Shown piece by piece: positions 42,166 to 50,274 of a stretch of 64,000 bases of DNA. Every line of letters begins with the position of its first letter. The stretch's first letter is position 1. A model generated the notes under the pieces. It searched no databases. It was given only the letters and a program-made list of their open reading frames with translations, and was not told the DNA's origin. Origin of the DNA: Bacteroidota bacterium (GTDB lineage: Bacteria; Bacteroidota; Bacteroidia; NS11-12g; UBA955); contig JANXMZ010000071.1 in NCBI GenBank assembly GCA_025354385.1, positions 1 to 64,000 of the forward strand. The letters run 5' to 3'. A program made the position numbers and the translations under genes.

Positions 42166-43362
42166 CTAACCAAAAAAGGCTTTTTGACCCGAAACTCTTT
42201 TCACAGGAACCGTTTGAGATTCTGTTGGCATTTCGATTGGCTTTTTCATAGGTATTAAAGGTTTATTGAAAATTTGATTCCAATTGGGTTCAGTAATACT
42301 CAATGTTACATTGCAGTAATTTTGTAATCTATTCGACTTATTCTCTCCTGGTATTAAATAGGCATACCAATTATTCTCATTAAATACAACATCTACAAGT
42401 CCTGTTTTATACCAATTTTGTAAGGTTAATTTTACTTTTTCGAGTTGCATTTTGGCTGTAATATCTTCGGTGCCAACAAAGCCTCTTTTACAAAGAATTT
42501 TATTGAGTTGTATGCTATAATCTTCCGAATTTATAACAATGCCATCGCAGTTAAATCCTGCATGGTATAGATAATTATTGGCAATTTTTTGATTTGGTTC
42601 CAAAGTTTCGTATTTAATATCAGTTCTATAAATGATTTTTAATTCCTGTTCTAAATTATGACAAGCTTCCTGCATGAATGAAATAAGTTGCTTTATGCCA
42701 TACTCAGCATTTCTGCTTTCTTTATTCCAATGATGATAAAAATAATGTTCTACATTCAATAGTGAAGCAGCCTCGCCGTATAATTTCCATAACTGGTAAT
42801 TGAACCACAATATAAATTGTCTTTGTCCTGTGAAACTAAAATTATTCAAAGTATGCCAATCATAAAATTGATATAACAAAGTTTCCAATGGTACTTCTCC
42901 AAGTGGCTTGAGTTGCCATTGCGCAAATAATTTTTGTAAGGCTAATGGGCATTGAATTTTATTGATAACAGGGGATGAAAACAAATCAAAACTATTCACC
43001 TCTTCACTTTTTTCTCCCAATAAATTTTCAAAGATAGAGGCATTGGTACCCAAAGTTCTCAATTCAACAAAATGATGTAAGGTTTGTTGATACTGATCGG
43101 TTTCCTTCTTTAATAATATATTCCTTGTTTGCTTAGCATCAAAAAACTCTTGTAAAAGTAAAATATCAATATTAGGGTTCACAATACATGCATACCAAGC
43201 AGCCTTTTCTTTTACCGATTTATGAAGGCGCTTATTTTTAGTTAGCTCACCTACTGGTAAATTTTTAAATGTTGACGAAAAGGCAGTAAGTGCTGCATCT
43301 AATTCCTGTATTGCCACAGAACAATTTTTATTCAATTCGGTATAGTTAGTAGCCTGCATCAT
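42166..43362 (-). CDS. Hypothetical cytoplasmic protein, about 398 residues
   Basis: The start is set at ATG 43362 (ATG 43359 follows at once); a TTG at 43386 is in frame but lies before a -7-like TTACTTTG. I do not recognise the family. It is rich in Gln, Asn, Leu and aromatic residues, with helical segments such as YQQTLHHFVELRTLG and IKQLISFMQEACHNLEQELK. The last 40 residues include a Pro/Lys/Thr tail (PLIPMKKPIEMPTES). There is no signal peptide or membrane segment, so it is probably cytoplasmic. It stands alone between convergent DUF2795 and co-directional hflX. The gap 43387-43553 shows nothing else. Confidence 0.65.
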   Translation of the reverse strand: MMQATNYTELNKNCSVAIQELDAALTAFSSTFKNLPVGELTKNKRLHKSVKEKAAWYACIVNPNIDILLLQEFFDAKQTRNILLKKETDQYQQTLHHFVELRTLGTNASIFENLLGEKSEEVNSFDLFSSPVINKIQCPLALQKLFAQWQLKPLGEVPLETLLYQFYDWHTLNNFSFTGQRQFILWFNYQLWKLYGEAASLLNVEHYFYHHWNKESRNAEYGIKQLISFMQEACHNLEQELKIIYRTDIKYETLEPNQKIANNYLYHAGFNCDGIVINSEDYSIQLNKILCKRGFVGTEDITAKMQLEKVKLTLQNWYKTGLVDVVFNENNWYAYLIPGENKSNRLQNYCNVTLSITEPNWNQIFNKPLIPMKKPIEMPTESQTVPVKRVSGQKAFFG

Positions 43363-43553
43363 TTTAACGACTACAAAGTAAATCAATGTTTAATTGAATA
43401 GATACTTTAAACCTTACAACACCATTGGCTTTATACACACTTAATAGCTCATTAAGAATTTGATAATTTTAAAACCCTTGATATTACAAGGATGTAGCAC
43501 ATGTATACTATTTTGCTCACTCAGCCTATTCAGCGGAAAACCTACTCAAAAAT

Positions 43554-44699
43554 TTAGCTCAAAAAGTGAAGAATTTCACGCTTTAACTGTTCAATATTGG
43601 TTTTTTCGGTAGCAGATATAAAAACCACTGGTGCGTGTTCTTTGCTTATCCAACTGTTTTGGAATTCATTAAAATCGGTTTCAGGATTATTTTTAAGATA
43701 TTCATCTACCTTATTAAAAACCAATAAAACCGGTTTATCTTTAATTCCGATATCAAACAAAGTTTGCTTTACCAATTCGAGTTGACTTTCAAATTCGGGG
43801 TGCGAGACATCTACAACGTGTAACAATAAATCCGCTTCTGTTGCTTCCGCTAAAGTGCTCTTAAAACTTTCAATTAAAAGGGTCGGTAATTTTCTGATAA
43901 ACCCTACTGTATCGCTTAATAAAAAAGGAATAAAAATACCGGGTTGATCTGGATCTTCAAAGACTACCTTTCTTACTGTAGAATCGAGGGTTGCGAACAA
44001 TTTATTCTCGGCCAAAATTCCAGCATTGCTCAATAAATTCATGATGGTGCTTTTACCCACATTGGTATAGCCCACCAAAGCTACTCTTTTTTTATCACTT
44101 CTGCTTTGCCTTTGAACCTTGTTTTGCTTTTCAATTAAAGCCAATCGTTCCTGCATTTTGGTAATATTGGAGCGAATAACCCTTCTGTCCGTTTCTATCT
44201 CAGTTTCACCCGGACCTTTCATACCTATACCACCCTTTTGTTTGGATAAGTGGGTCCACATATTGGTTAAGCGGGGCAATAAGTATTGATTTTGCGCCAA
44301 CTCCACCTGTGTTTTGGCCTGAGCAGTCTTGGCATTTTTAGAAAAAATATCCAATATCAGCATACTTCGATCTAGAATTTTTACTTCTTTAAAATGCTTT
44401 TCTAAGTTTCTGATTTGTGAAGGGGTAAGTTCATCATCAAATACTACCATATCGGCATCGTGAACCGTCACCATTGCAACAAGTTCTTCCAACTTTCCCT
44501 CACCTAAAAAAGTTCGTGGATTTGGATAGTCTAGGCTTTGAGTGATACGCCCCAAGGTCTCTGCACCTGCGGTAGCTACCAACGATTCAAGTTCATCGAG
44601 GTATTCTTTCACTTTTTCCTTTCTTTCGTGTTTGTATTGTATACCTACCAAAACTGCTATTTCTGTTTTAATAGCGTTGTAAAAATATTCGGGTTTCAA
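43554..44699 (-). CDS. hflX: Ribosome-associated GTPase HflX, TTG start
   Basis: A 381-residue GTPase that splits or rescues stalled 70S ribosomes. The N-terminal domain is typical (VLVGIQY, VKEYLDELESLVATAGAE, DYPNPRTFLGEGKLEEL), followed by a Gly-rich linker (KQKGGIGMKGPGETEIETDRR). G-motifs are GYTNVGKSTIMNLLSNAG, LLSDTVGFIRKLPTLLI and VFNKVDEYLK. The start must be TTG at 44699: an in-frame TAA lies four codons upstream (44709-44711), and the next Met is beyond residue 70, inside the conserved domain. Its length from TTG is as expected. Confidence 0.93.
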   Translation of the reverse strand: MKPEYFYNAIKTEIAVLVGIQYKHERKEKVKEYLDELESLVATAGAETLGRITQSLDYPNPRTFLGEGKLEELVAMVTVHDADMVVFDDELTPSQIRNLEKHFKEVKILDRSMLILDIFSKNAKTAQAKTQVELAQNQYLLPRLTNMWTHLSKQKGGIGMKGPGETEIETDRRVIRSNITKMQERLALIEKQNKVQRQSRSDKKRVALVGYTNVGKSTIMNLLSNAGILAENKLFATLDSTVRKVVFEDPDQPGIFIPFLLSDTVGFIRKLPTLLIESFKSTLAEATEADLLLHVVDVSHPEFESQLELVKQTLFDIGIKDKPVLLVFNKVDEYLKNNPETDFNEFQNSWISKEHAPVVFISATEKTNIEQLKREILHFLS

Positions 44700-44791
44700 T
44701 GTTTGATATTATTTGGAGAATTGTTGAAAAATTTGTGTTTGTAAAACACTAGCAAACATACTAATTTAGCCATGTATTTTAACTATACTAA

Positions 44792-46264
44792 ATGCTAAAA
44801 AATAAGCGCTCTCTATTTCTTCTGAAAACGGTCTTTTGGCTGATGTTTTTTATGTTACAAGGCAGAGCTATGGCGCAACAAGTAATATGGGCCCAATGCA
44901 ATAACTTAGATAAGCGAACAGACTTTACAAAAGTAGTAGGACAAAATAAACACGGAGTATTTGTACTAAAACACAGAAATAATACTTTTAGAAAATATTT
45001 TATCATCGAAAAATTTGACAAAAGGATGAACCTTTTACGCAGTAAAACCATAAAAATACCTAATGCAGAACTCCAAAAAATTGTGGTATTAGAGGATGAA
45101 GTTATATTTTTTACAAAAATTTTTGACAAGGGTTATACCTATACACTAACCATGCAACACCTAGATACAAGCTTGAATGTGGACTTGCCTGTAATTATCG
45201 CCACCGGTTGCGATTTGGTAAACAGTTATTCGGATTTTAAAATTGAATATAGCGAGAATAGAAAAAAAATGCTGGCGTGGTATATTGGTGAGAATGAAAA
45301 TAATTCACAAATTCATTTGATTCCAATTTCTGACGGCAAAATAAGGAGCCCGCAGATAATAGACATACCTCAAGCAATTGGGAATATTGATATTTTAAAA
45401 GCCATCATAGACTTTTCGGGCAATTTTTATTGTCTTATGACTTTTAGTAAAAATCAGAAAAGCAGCAAAGCTATTGATTTTAGAACCCAGCTTTTGTGTG
45501 CCAATTTGCAAAAAAACGAACATCAAATATCCTGTTTTCATGCAGAAGATGATTTTATTTCGTATGCCGATTTGGTTATCAATTCCTCCACTAATAAAGT
45601 TCATGCAACGGGCTTGTATGGCAAAAAAGATGACGATGACGACAGAGGTTATTTTGATGTTTGCATTAACCCATCAGATTTTAAAATTGACTACCGTGTT
45701 TTCAACGAGATTAACAGAAAAACAGTGGCCGATATTATTGGCATAAAAGCAGAACAAAGAAGTGAAAATTTAAATAAATTTAAAATACGTAAAACCATAC
45801 CTAAAACCGATGGCGGTTGTGTAGTCATTGCGGAACGCAGTTTTATTACTAACCAAAGCGATGTGTTTTATGTAAATGGAGTACCTCAAACCAGCTATTC
45901 TAAAATATTTAACAACGATGAAATATTATTACTTGCATTAGATAGCAATGGCAATCTGCTTTGGGATGAAATTGTTTTTAAAAATCAAACTTCTACCAAT
46001 GATGGCGGTTATAACAATGGAATTGTTATTATGGTAAACGAAGATAATTTTAATATTATTTACAACGATAAATTGAATGCAAATGCAGATGTAATTCAAA
46101 TAAGTTTTAATGAAAAAGGAGAAAGGATTAAAAAAATTCTATTGAACAGCGACCAATATTACGCACTCGTTATACCCTCAGAATACAATCAAGTAACCAG
46201 CAATAGTGTGGTATTGACGGTGAATCAAAACAGAGACTACACCTATATTAAACTACTCTATTGA
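44792..46264 (+). CDS. Secreted protein of unknown function
   Basis: A 490-residue protein with an N-terminal signal peptide (LFLLKTVFWLMFFMLQGRAMAQ). The mature part is beta-rich with short repeated blade-like strands (NKHGVFVLKHRNNTF, KIVVLEDEVIFFTKIF, GGCVVIAERSFITNQSD, EDNFNIIYNDKLNANADV), which suggests a beta-propeller, though no repeat is regular enough to count blades. No catalytic motif is recognised. It overlaps the DUF6427 gene (TTGA), so the two are co-transcribed and may act together at the envelope. Promoter not located. Confidence 0.72.
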   Translation: MLKNKRSLFLLKTVFWLMFFMLQGRAMAQQVIWAQCNNLDKRTDFTKVVGQNKHGVFVLKHRNNTFRKYFIIEKFDKRMNLLRSKTIKIPNAELQKIVVLEDEVIFFTKIFDKGYTYTLTMQHLDTSLNVDLPVIIATGCDLVNSYSDFKIEYSENRKKMLAWYIGENENNSQIHLIPISDGKIRSPQIIDIPQAIGNIDILKAIIDFSGNFYCLMTFSKNQKSSKAIDFRTQLLCANLQKNEHQISCFHAEDDFISYADLVINSSTNKVHATGLYGKKDDDDDRGYFDVCINPSDFKIDYRVFNEINRKTVADIIGIKAEQRSENLNKFKIRKTIPKTDGGCVVIAERSFITNQSDVFYVNGVPQTSYSKIFNNDEILLLALDSNGNLLWDEIVFKNQTSTNDGGYNNGIVIMVNEDNFNIIYNDKLNANADVIQISFNEKGERIKKILLNSDQYYALVIPSEYNQVTSNSVVLTVNQNRDYTYIKLLY

Positions 46265-47238
46265 TTCGAATATTTACAAATACGCTTAATCAAACAATTT
46301 TTGCACTTATAATCTTTACAGTGCTTATTCGTTTTTTCGGGTATTATGTACCCTATATTAACAAAACACAAACTGTAGATATTAGTTATCTGGCCCATGT
46401 TTTTAATATTCTTAACTCCACTCCTTTAAAAAGTTTTGTTCTATCTTCTTTGATGGTATTATTATCTGCATTGATTTTAAACAATATTTGTATTAAACAT
46501 GAACTGATTTTTATTCCCTCATTCCTTCCAGCTTATTTTTATGTAATGCTGAACAGTTTATTTCCGGATCAGTTTTATGCCGGACCAACCGTTTTTGTAA
46601 ACCTCTTTATAATTCTTTCTATAGATGCCATACTGAGTTTGTACCGATCCGAAAGGCCTACCAACGCAATCTTTATAGCCTCTGTTTTAGCGGGTATCAG
46701 TGCTTTGCTAAATGTCTCGTACCTAGCATTTTTTCTTTTCGTTATTATAGGGTTAAATGTCTTTCGACCATTTAACATTCGAGAAAATATGGCCGCCCTT
46801 ATAGGATTTTTAATTCCTTTATACATGGGTACCATGCTGAATTATTTAATTAATAATACTTTTCTACCCTTCTATTTATTTTTCCCAGATTATGGTAATA
46901 TCAACAACCAATGGTGGGCCTTGCAATCTGCTTTGCCTGCGGTATTATTGGTTGGTATTTTTGCCATTTTGCGCATGTTTAAAAACTTTTTTAGAAATAC
47001 AACCAAATCAAAAAGGGCCATACAGATGTTAATGATTTTATCCATTATATCGTTAATATTGATGGTAACAGGCAAGCAAAATCCACGACAGGAATTTACT
47101 TTTTTGAGCATCCCACTTTCTATTTATTTCGCTTTTTATTTCAGCAATTACAGCTTTAATTGGCTAAAAGAGATCATTCATTTAATTCTAATCGTAACGG
47201 TCTTATTTTTTCAATACCGAAGTATTCTTGGCATTTAA
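46261..47238 (+). CDS. DUF6427-like polytopic membrane protein, TTG start
   Basis: A 325-residue membrane protein with about nine hydrophobic segments. Its pattern (an N-terminal FTNTLNQTIFALIIFTVLIR, then a helix run with KHELIFIPSFLPAYFYVML, VFVNLFIILSIDAILSL) resembles the DUF6427 family of Bacteroidota inner-membrane proteins. The start is TTG 46261, overlapping the previous stop as TTGA; no ATG precedes the conserved region. Function unknown. A hairpin lies 14 bases after the stop but suits the opposite strand. The upstream partner is a secreted propeller-like protein. Confidence 0.75.
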   Translation: MIRIFTNTLNQTIFALIIFTVLIRFFGYYVPYINKTQTVDISYLAHVFNILNSTPLKSFVLSSLMVLLSALILNNICIKHELIFIPSFLPAYFYVMLNSLFPDQFYAGPTVFVNLFIILSIDAILSLYRSERPTNAIFIASVLAGISALLNVSYLAFFLFVIIGLNVFRPFNIRENMAALIGFLIPLYMGTMLNYLINNTFLPFYLFFPDYGNINNQWWALQSALPAVLLVGIFAILRMFKNFFRNTTKSKRAIQMLMILSIISLILMVTGKQNPRQEFTFLSIPLSIYFAFYFSNYSFNWLKEIIHLILIVTVLFFQYRSILGI

Positions 47239-47251
47239 GACTTTTAAGTAC

Positions 47252-47283
47252 ATAAAAAAAAGACCTTTCTTTTGCAAGGTCTT
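47252..47283 (-). terminator. Rho-independent terminator of the glutathione-peroxidase gene
   Basis: AAGACCTT pairs perfectly with AAGGTCTT around an 8-base loop, followed on the minus strand by eight T. It lies 7 bases after the stop at 47290. On the plus strand the T-run is missing, so it mainly serves the minus-strand gene. Confidence 0.82.
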
Positions 47284-47289
47284 ACCGTT

Positions 47290-47871
47290 TTACAAGCCTA
47301 CTGACTTTAAAAAAACTTCTTCATCTGGCTTTGTACCTGAACCAAAATAATTAAGCAACTTGCCCTCTGGACTGATGATAAATTTATTAAAATTCCATTT
47401 CACTTCAAAGTCGCCTGCGCCATTTTTACTTTTCTGAGTCAACCATTGGTAAAGGGCATGCTGCCCAGCACCTTTCACTTCTATTTTTTCGGTTAATGGA
47501 AAAGTAACACCATAATTTTTTTGGCAAAAAGCACCAATTTCAGTAGCAGTGCCTGGCTCTTGACCACCAAACTGATTGCAAGGACAACCCAAAACAACAA
47601 TATTTTTATCCTTATTTTTCAAATAAAAATCTTGCAAATCTTTGTATTGTGGGGTGTAACCACATTCGCTAGCAGTATTTACAATAACAATGTATTTGCC
47701 CTTGTAATCTGATAATTTTATTTCGGTCTTTTCATCAAGTGATTTAATGCTAATATCGTAAATAGAACTTGAAGGTGTTATGCTTTGTGCGTTGTCAATC
47801 TTTTTTGATTTCCCAACAAAACAAGAAGTGAATAAGGAGAGTATGCTCATGTAAGTGAAAATGTATTTCAT
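47290..47871 (-). CDS. Glutathione-peroxidase-family lipoprotein
   Basis: A 193-residue protein from ATG 47871; the frame extends upstream to 47925, but the internal Met gives a lipoprotein signal (MKYIFTYMSILSLFTSC, Cys17). The peroxidase domain has the redox Cys70 in VNTASECGYTPQYKDL, LGCPCNQFGGQEPGT with the Gln, and VKWNFNKFIISPEG with Trp-Asn. Bacterial members usually use thioredoxin rather than glutathione and reduce peroxides. The lipobox places it in the envelope, where it could protect lipids. Its start lies 47 bases from the divergent DUF2452 gene. Confidence 0.9.
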   Translation of the reverse strand: MKYIFTYMSILSLFTSCFVGKSKKIDNAQSITPSSSIYDISIKSLDEKTEIKLSDYKGKYIVIVNTASECGYTPQYKDLQDFYLKNKDKNIVVLGCPCNQFGGQEPGTATEIGAFCQKNYGVTFPLTEKIEVKGAGQHALYQWLTQKSKNGAGDFEVKWNFNKFIISPEGKLLNYFGSGTKPDEEVFLKSVGL

Positions 47872-47917
47872 AATTAAGAAACAAAAATAAGTTAATTGTG
47901 TTTTAGAATTACAACAA

Positions 47918-48355
47918 ATGGACAACGAACTTATAAAAACCGATCCGCTTAAAAAGGATGCGCTTTACCAAGGTGAAGATAAATTCTCTCCAATTCCCTT
48001 AACAGTTTCGTCTCCAAAAATCAATCCAATAGATAAGAGGTTAGTAAAAGCAACCGCTTTTGAAACCATGCAATATCAGGCGAATCAGCAAATTATGCTG
48101 CTCAAAAAACAGGCCGATTTAATCATGGCGCAAGCGAAAGAAATTGAAGAACGCCTAATTATATCACAAAAAATATATGAGGCCGATTTAAATTTTGAAC
48201 CAGTGATTGGAACGACTTATCATGTATATGCCAAAAAAGAAAAAACAGTTTTATCATTAGTGGCGCCCAATGAATGGGGCAAAAAAATGCCTTATGATGC
48301 CCATACCTGCTCGGCTACATTATTGGCAGATAAGAGCTGGCAAGTTGTTAAATAA
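47918..48355 (+). CDS. DUF2452 protein
   Basis: A 145-residue protein of the DUF2452 (C1orf50-like) family: an N-terminal extended part (LYQGEDKFSPIPLTVSSPKI), a helical centre (ATAFETMQYQANQQIMLLKKQADLIMAQAKEIEERL) and the C-terminal FEPVIGTTYHVYAKKEKTVLSLVAPNEWGK. The function is unknown. Soluble, no signal. It is followed by a 640-base gap with a DUF3592 relic. Confidence 0.85.
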   Translation: MDNELIKTDPLKKDALYQGEDKFSPIPLTVSSPKINPIDKRLVKATAFETMQYQANQQIMLLKKQADLIMAQAKEIEERLIISQKIYEADLNFEPVIGTTYHVYAKKEKTVLSLVAPNEWGKKMPYDAHTCSATLLADKSWQVVK

Positions 48356-48507
48356 AACTCAGTTATTAAGGTATTTCTAATGTTTCTTCTTTTACCTTAC
48401 TGATAGAAATCGAAAAGAATCCGACCTCAATTATATCCGTTCGCTATATAAATAACAGCGAAAAAACAGCAACACGTATGGATACTAAAATACAATAAAT
48501 AGGTGGC

Positions 48508-48705
48508 TCAAACAAAAAAACCTACAAAAGTAAAAACCTTGGAATCAATCGGGTCGTTGGGATTATAGATGACCGTTACCTGAGCACCATGCTGTAAATC
48601 CATATTGGTAACACCTTGTGCAATATATTCAAAAGTATATACAGTAAAATTAAGAATGGGTGAGGTGAATTTTCCTCCGCCACCCTGGCCGTAAGAGAAA
48701 CAATT
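48508..48705 (-). pseudogene. DUF3592-like remnant in a long intergenic gap
   Basis: Reading leftward, an open stretch of 65 codons without a good start spells GKFTSPILNFTVYTFEYIAQ, then GAQVTVIYNPNDPIDSKVFTF and FVGFFV before a TGA. The pattern VTVxYxPxxPxxS/AxV is the core of DUF3592 proteins, membrane-associated domains common in bacteria. The frame is closed by TAG upstream and has no N-terminal membrane segment, so it is a truncated relic. The remainder of the gap (48356-48507 and 48706-48904) shows no gene. Confidence 0.5.
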
Positions 48706-48904
48706 CTATTCAATAGTTCTCATAACTTCGGCTACAACCAATTTCGACTTGCCTATGAAACTAAATTTTTCTACAAGAAGAAATAATTATAACAGACAGA
48801 AACCCCTAAACATTATTTTAATTCTATTGAGACACAGTATAATTTCAAAAATCTAATAGATGATTTTATAAAAATATTACTTTTGATTAAACCTTGCGTT
48901 CGCA

Positions 48905-48930
48905 TATTTAACTAAAGTTAAATACATTTG
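48905..48930 (+). promoter_or_regulatory. Perfect palindrome overlapping the acyltransferase promoter
   Basis: Bases 48905-48924 are an inverted repeat with 9-base arms around AA; the core is TTAACTAAAGTTAA, closely related to TTGACTAAAGTCAA at 652-665. A perfect -7 element, TACATTTG, is at 48923-48930, so the palindrome covers the -33 to -7 region. This position would suit a repressor rather than an activator. The ATG is at 49003. Confidence 0.55.
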
Positions 48931-49002
48931 TCTCGTTAACTATACCTAATTCCTTTTTTATTACCATATTTTGATTGAAGAAAAACCAAACCCTAAGTGC
49001 CC

Positions 49003-50142
49003 ATGGATGTGTTAAATCCGCTGTATGCTATTGTTGTTTTTTTAATTGCATTCTTCACTGCATATCTCATTAAGCGCAATTTTAAAATTGTATACGACAG
49101 CCAAAGATTTGAGACCATTGATGGATTGAGGGGATTTTTAGCCATTGGTGTTTTCATTTTTCACTCATCCATCTGGTATTTTTACATTCAAAATAATATT
49201 TGGGACGTGCCAGCTTCCAATTTCTTTGCCCATTTAGGTCAAACCAGTGTCACCCTATTTTTTATGATTACCAGTTTCCTATTTATCTCAAAATTATTGG
49301 CGACCAAGGAAACCTTTAATTGGAAAAAATTCTACATTTCGCGTATTTACCGACTCGCACCTATGTATTATTTTTCTTTGGCTTTAATCATCATTTGCAT
49401 CATGGTAATTTCGCATTGGCATTTAAATGTCAGCCCTTATAGATTGATGGTACAACTCATTCATTCGGGAATATTCAACGTATTCAGATGGTATAAAATC
49501 AATGGATATTATGAAGCCTATAAAGTGAATGCAGTGGTCACTTGGTCGCTGCCATACGAATGGTTATTCTACTTAAGTTTACCGATTCTTTCGATATTCA
49601 TTTTGAAAAAGAGACCTACTATTTTGCATTTATTGTTTACATTAATTTTCGTATTCGCTTTCTATCATTACCACGGTATAGAATTGCAACATATCTTATC
49701 CTTTGTAGGTGGAGCCATAGCGCCATACATTATTAAATACACCAATTGGCCCAAAAAACTGAATACTGTATTTGTAAGTATTGCTATCTTATTAAGTATT
49801 GTTTTAATGGCTTTTTGGGTAAATCCTAACACCTATTTTAGTAAGGGTTTGTGTGCCATTATTTTTACATTGATTGCCTGTGGTAACAATCTGTTTGGAA
49901 TTTTAAAAAACAGCACACTTAAATTGTTGGGAGAGGTTTGTTACAGTACTTATTTATTGCACGGCATACTTTTATTCGCAGTATTTTATTTCGGATTTGG
50001 CATACTACCCGCAAAAATACTAAGCCCCATGAAGTACTTTCTAATTATTTGCGCCATTACCCCAGTGCTGGTAATAATAAGCTTTTGTGGTTTTAGATGG
50101 ATAGAGCAACCATTTATGAATAGGGCAAAGAAAATAAAGTAG
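49003..50142 (+). CDS. Acyltransferase family 3 membrane protein
   Basis: A 379-residue protein from ATG 49003 (an upstream GTG at 48997 is in frame). It has about ten membrane segments and the acyltransferase_3/OafB signature: IDGLRGFLAIGVFIFHSS, where the His is the catalytic residue of the family, SRIYRLAPMYYFSLAL, and LLGEVCYSTYLLHGILLF. These enzymes O-acylate surface sugars such as LPS, capsule or peptidoglycan. The gene is isolated, with a conspicuous palindrome in its promoter, so its expression is probably conditional. No glycan cluster is adjacent. Confidence 0.87.
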   Translation: MDVLNPLYAIVVFLIAFFTAYLIKRNFKIVYDSQRFETIDGLRGFLAIGVFIFHSSIWYFYIQNNIWDVPASNFFAHLGQTSVTLFFMITSFLFISKLLATKETFNWKKFYISRIYRLAPMYYFSLALIIICIMVISHWHLNVSPYRLMVQLIHSGIFNVFRWYKINGYYEAYKVNAVVTWSLPYEWLFYLSLPILSIFILKKRPTILHLLFTLIFVFAFYHYHGIELQHILSFVGGAIAPYIIKYTNWPKKLNTVFVSIAILLSIVLMAFWVNPNTYFSKGLCAIIFTLIACGNNLFGILKNSTLKLLGEVCYSTYLLHGILLFAVFYFGFGILPAKILSPMKYFLIICAITPVLVIISFCGFRWIEQPFMNRAKKIK

Positions 50143-50247
50143 AGAGGGTTTTGAAATTCAATTAATCTAAACATCATCTTTTTTATTTTTCAGGTAGTTA
50201 TTACTAATTTTACAAATCCCTGAGGTACAATTTATCTCTCAATCCCC

Positions 50248-50255
50248 TATTTTTG
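50248..50255 (+). promoter_or_regulatory. -7 element before the M1 aminopeptidase gene
   Basis: TATTTTTG is a perfect -7 match, 19 bases before the ATG at 50275. No clear -33 TTG is seen at the right distance. Confidence 0.5.
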
Positions 50256-50274
50256 CTCTTCAAAAAATAATCGC

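Noticed and set aside
43363..43386. TTG 43386 as start of the unknown 398-residue gene
   Set aside because: It precedes a -7-like box, and two ATGs follow at 43362 and 43359.
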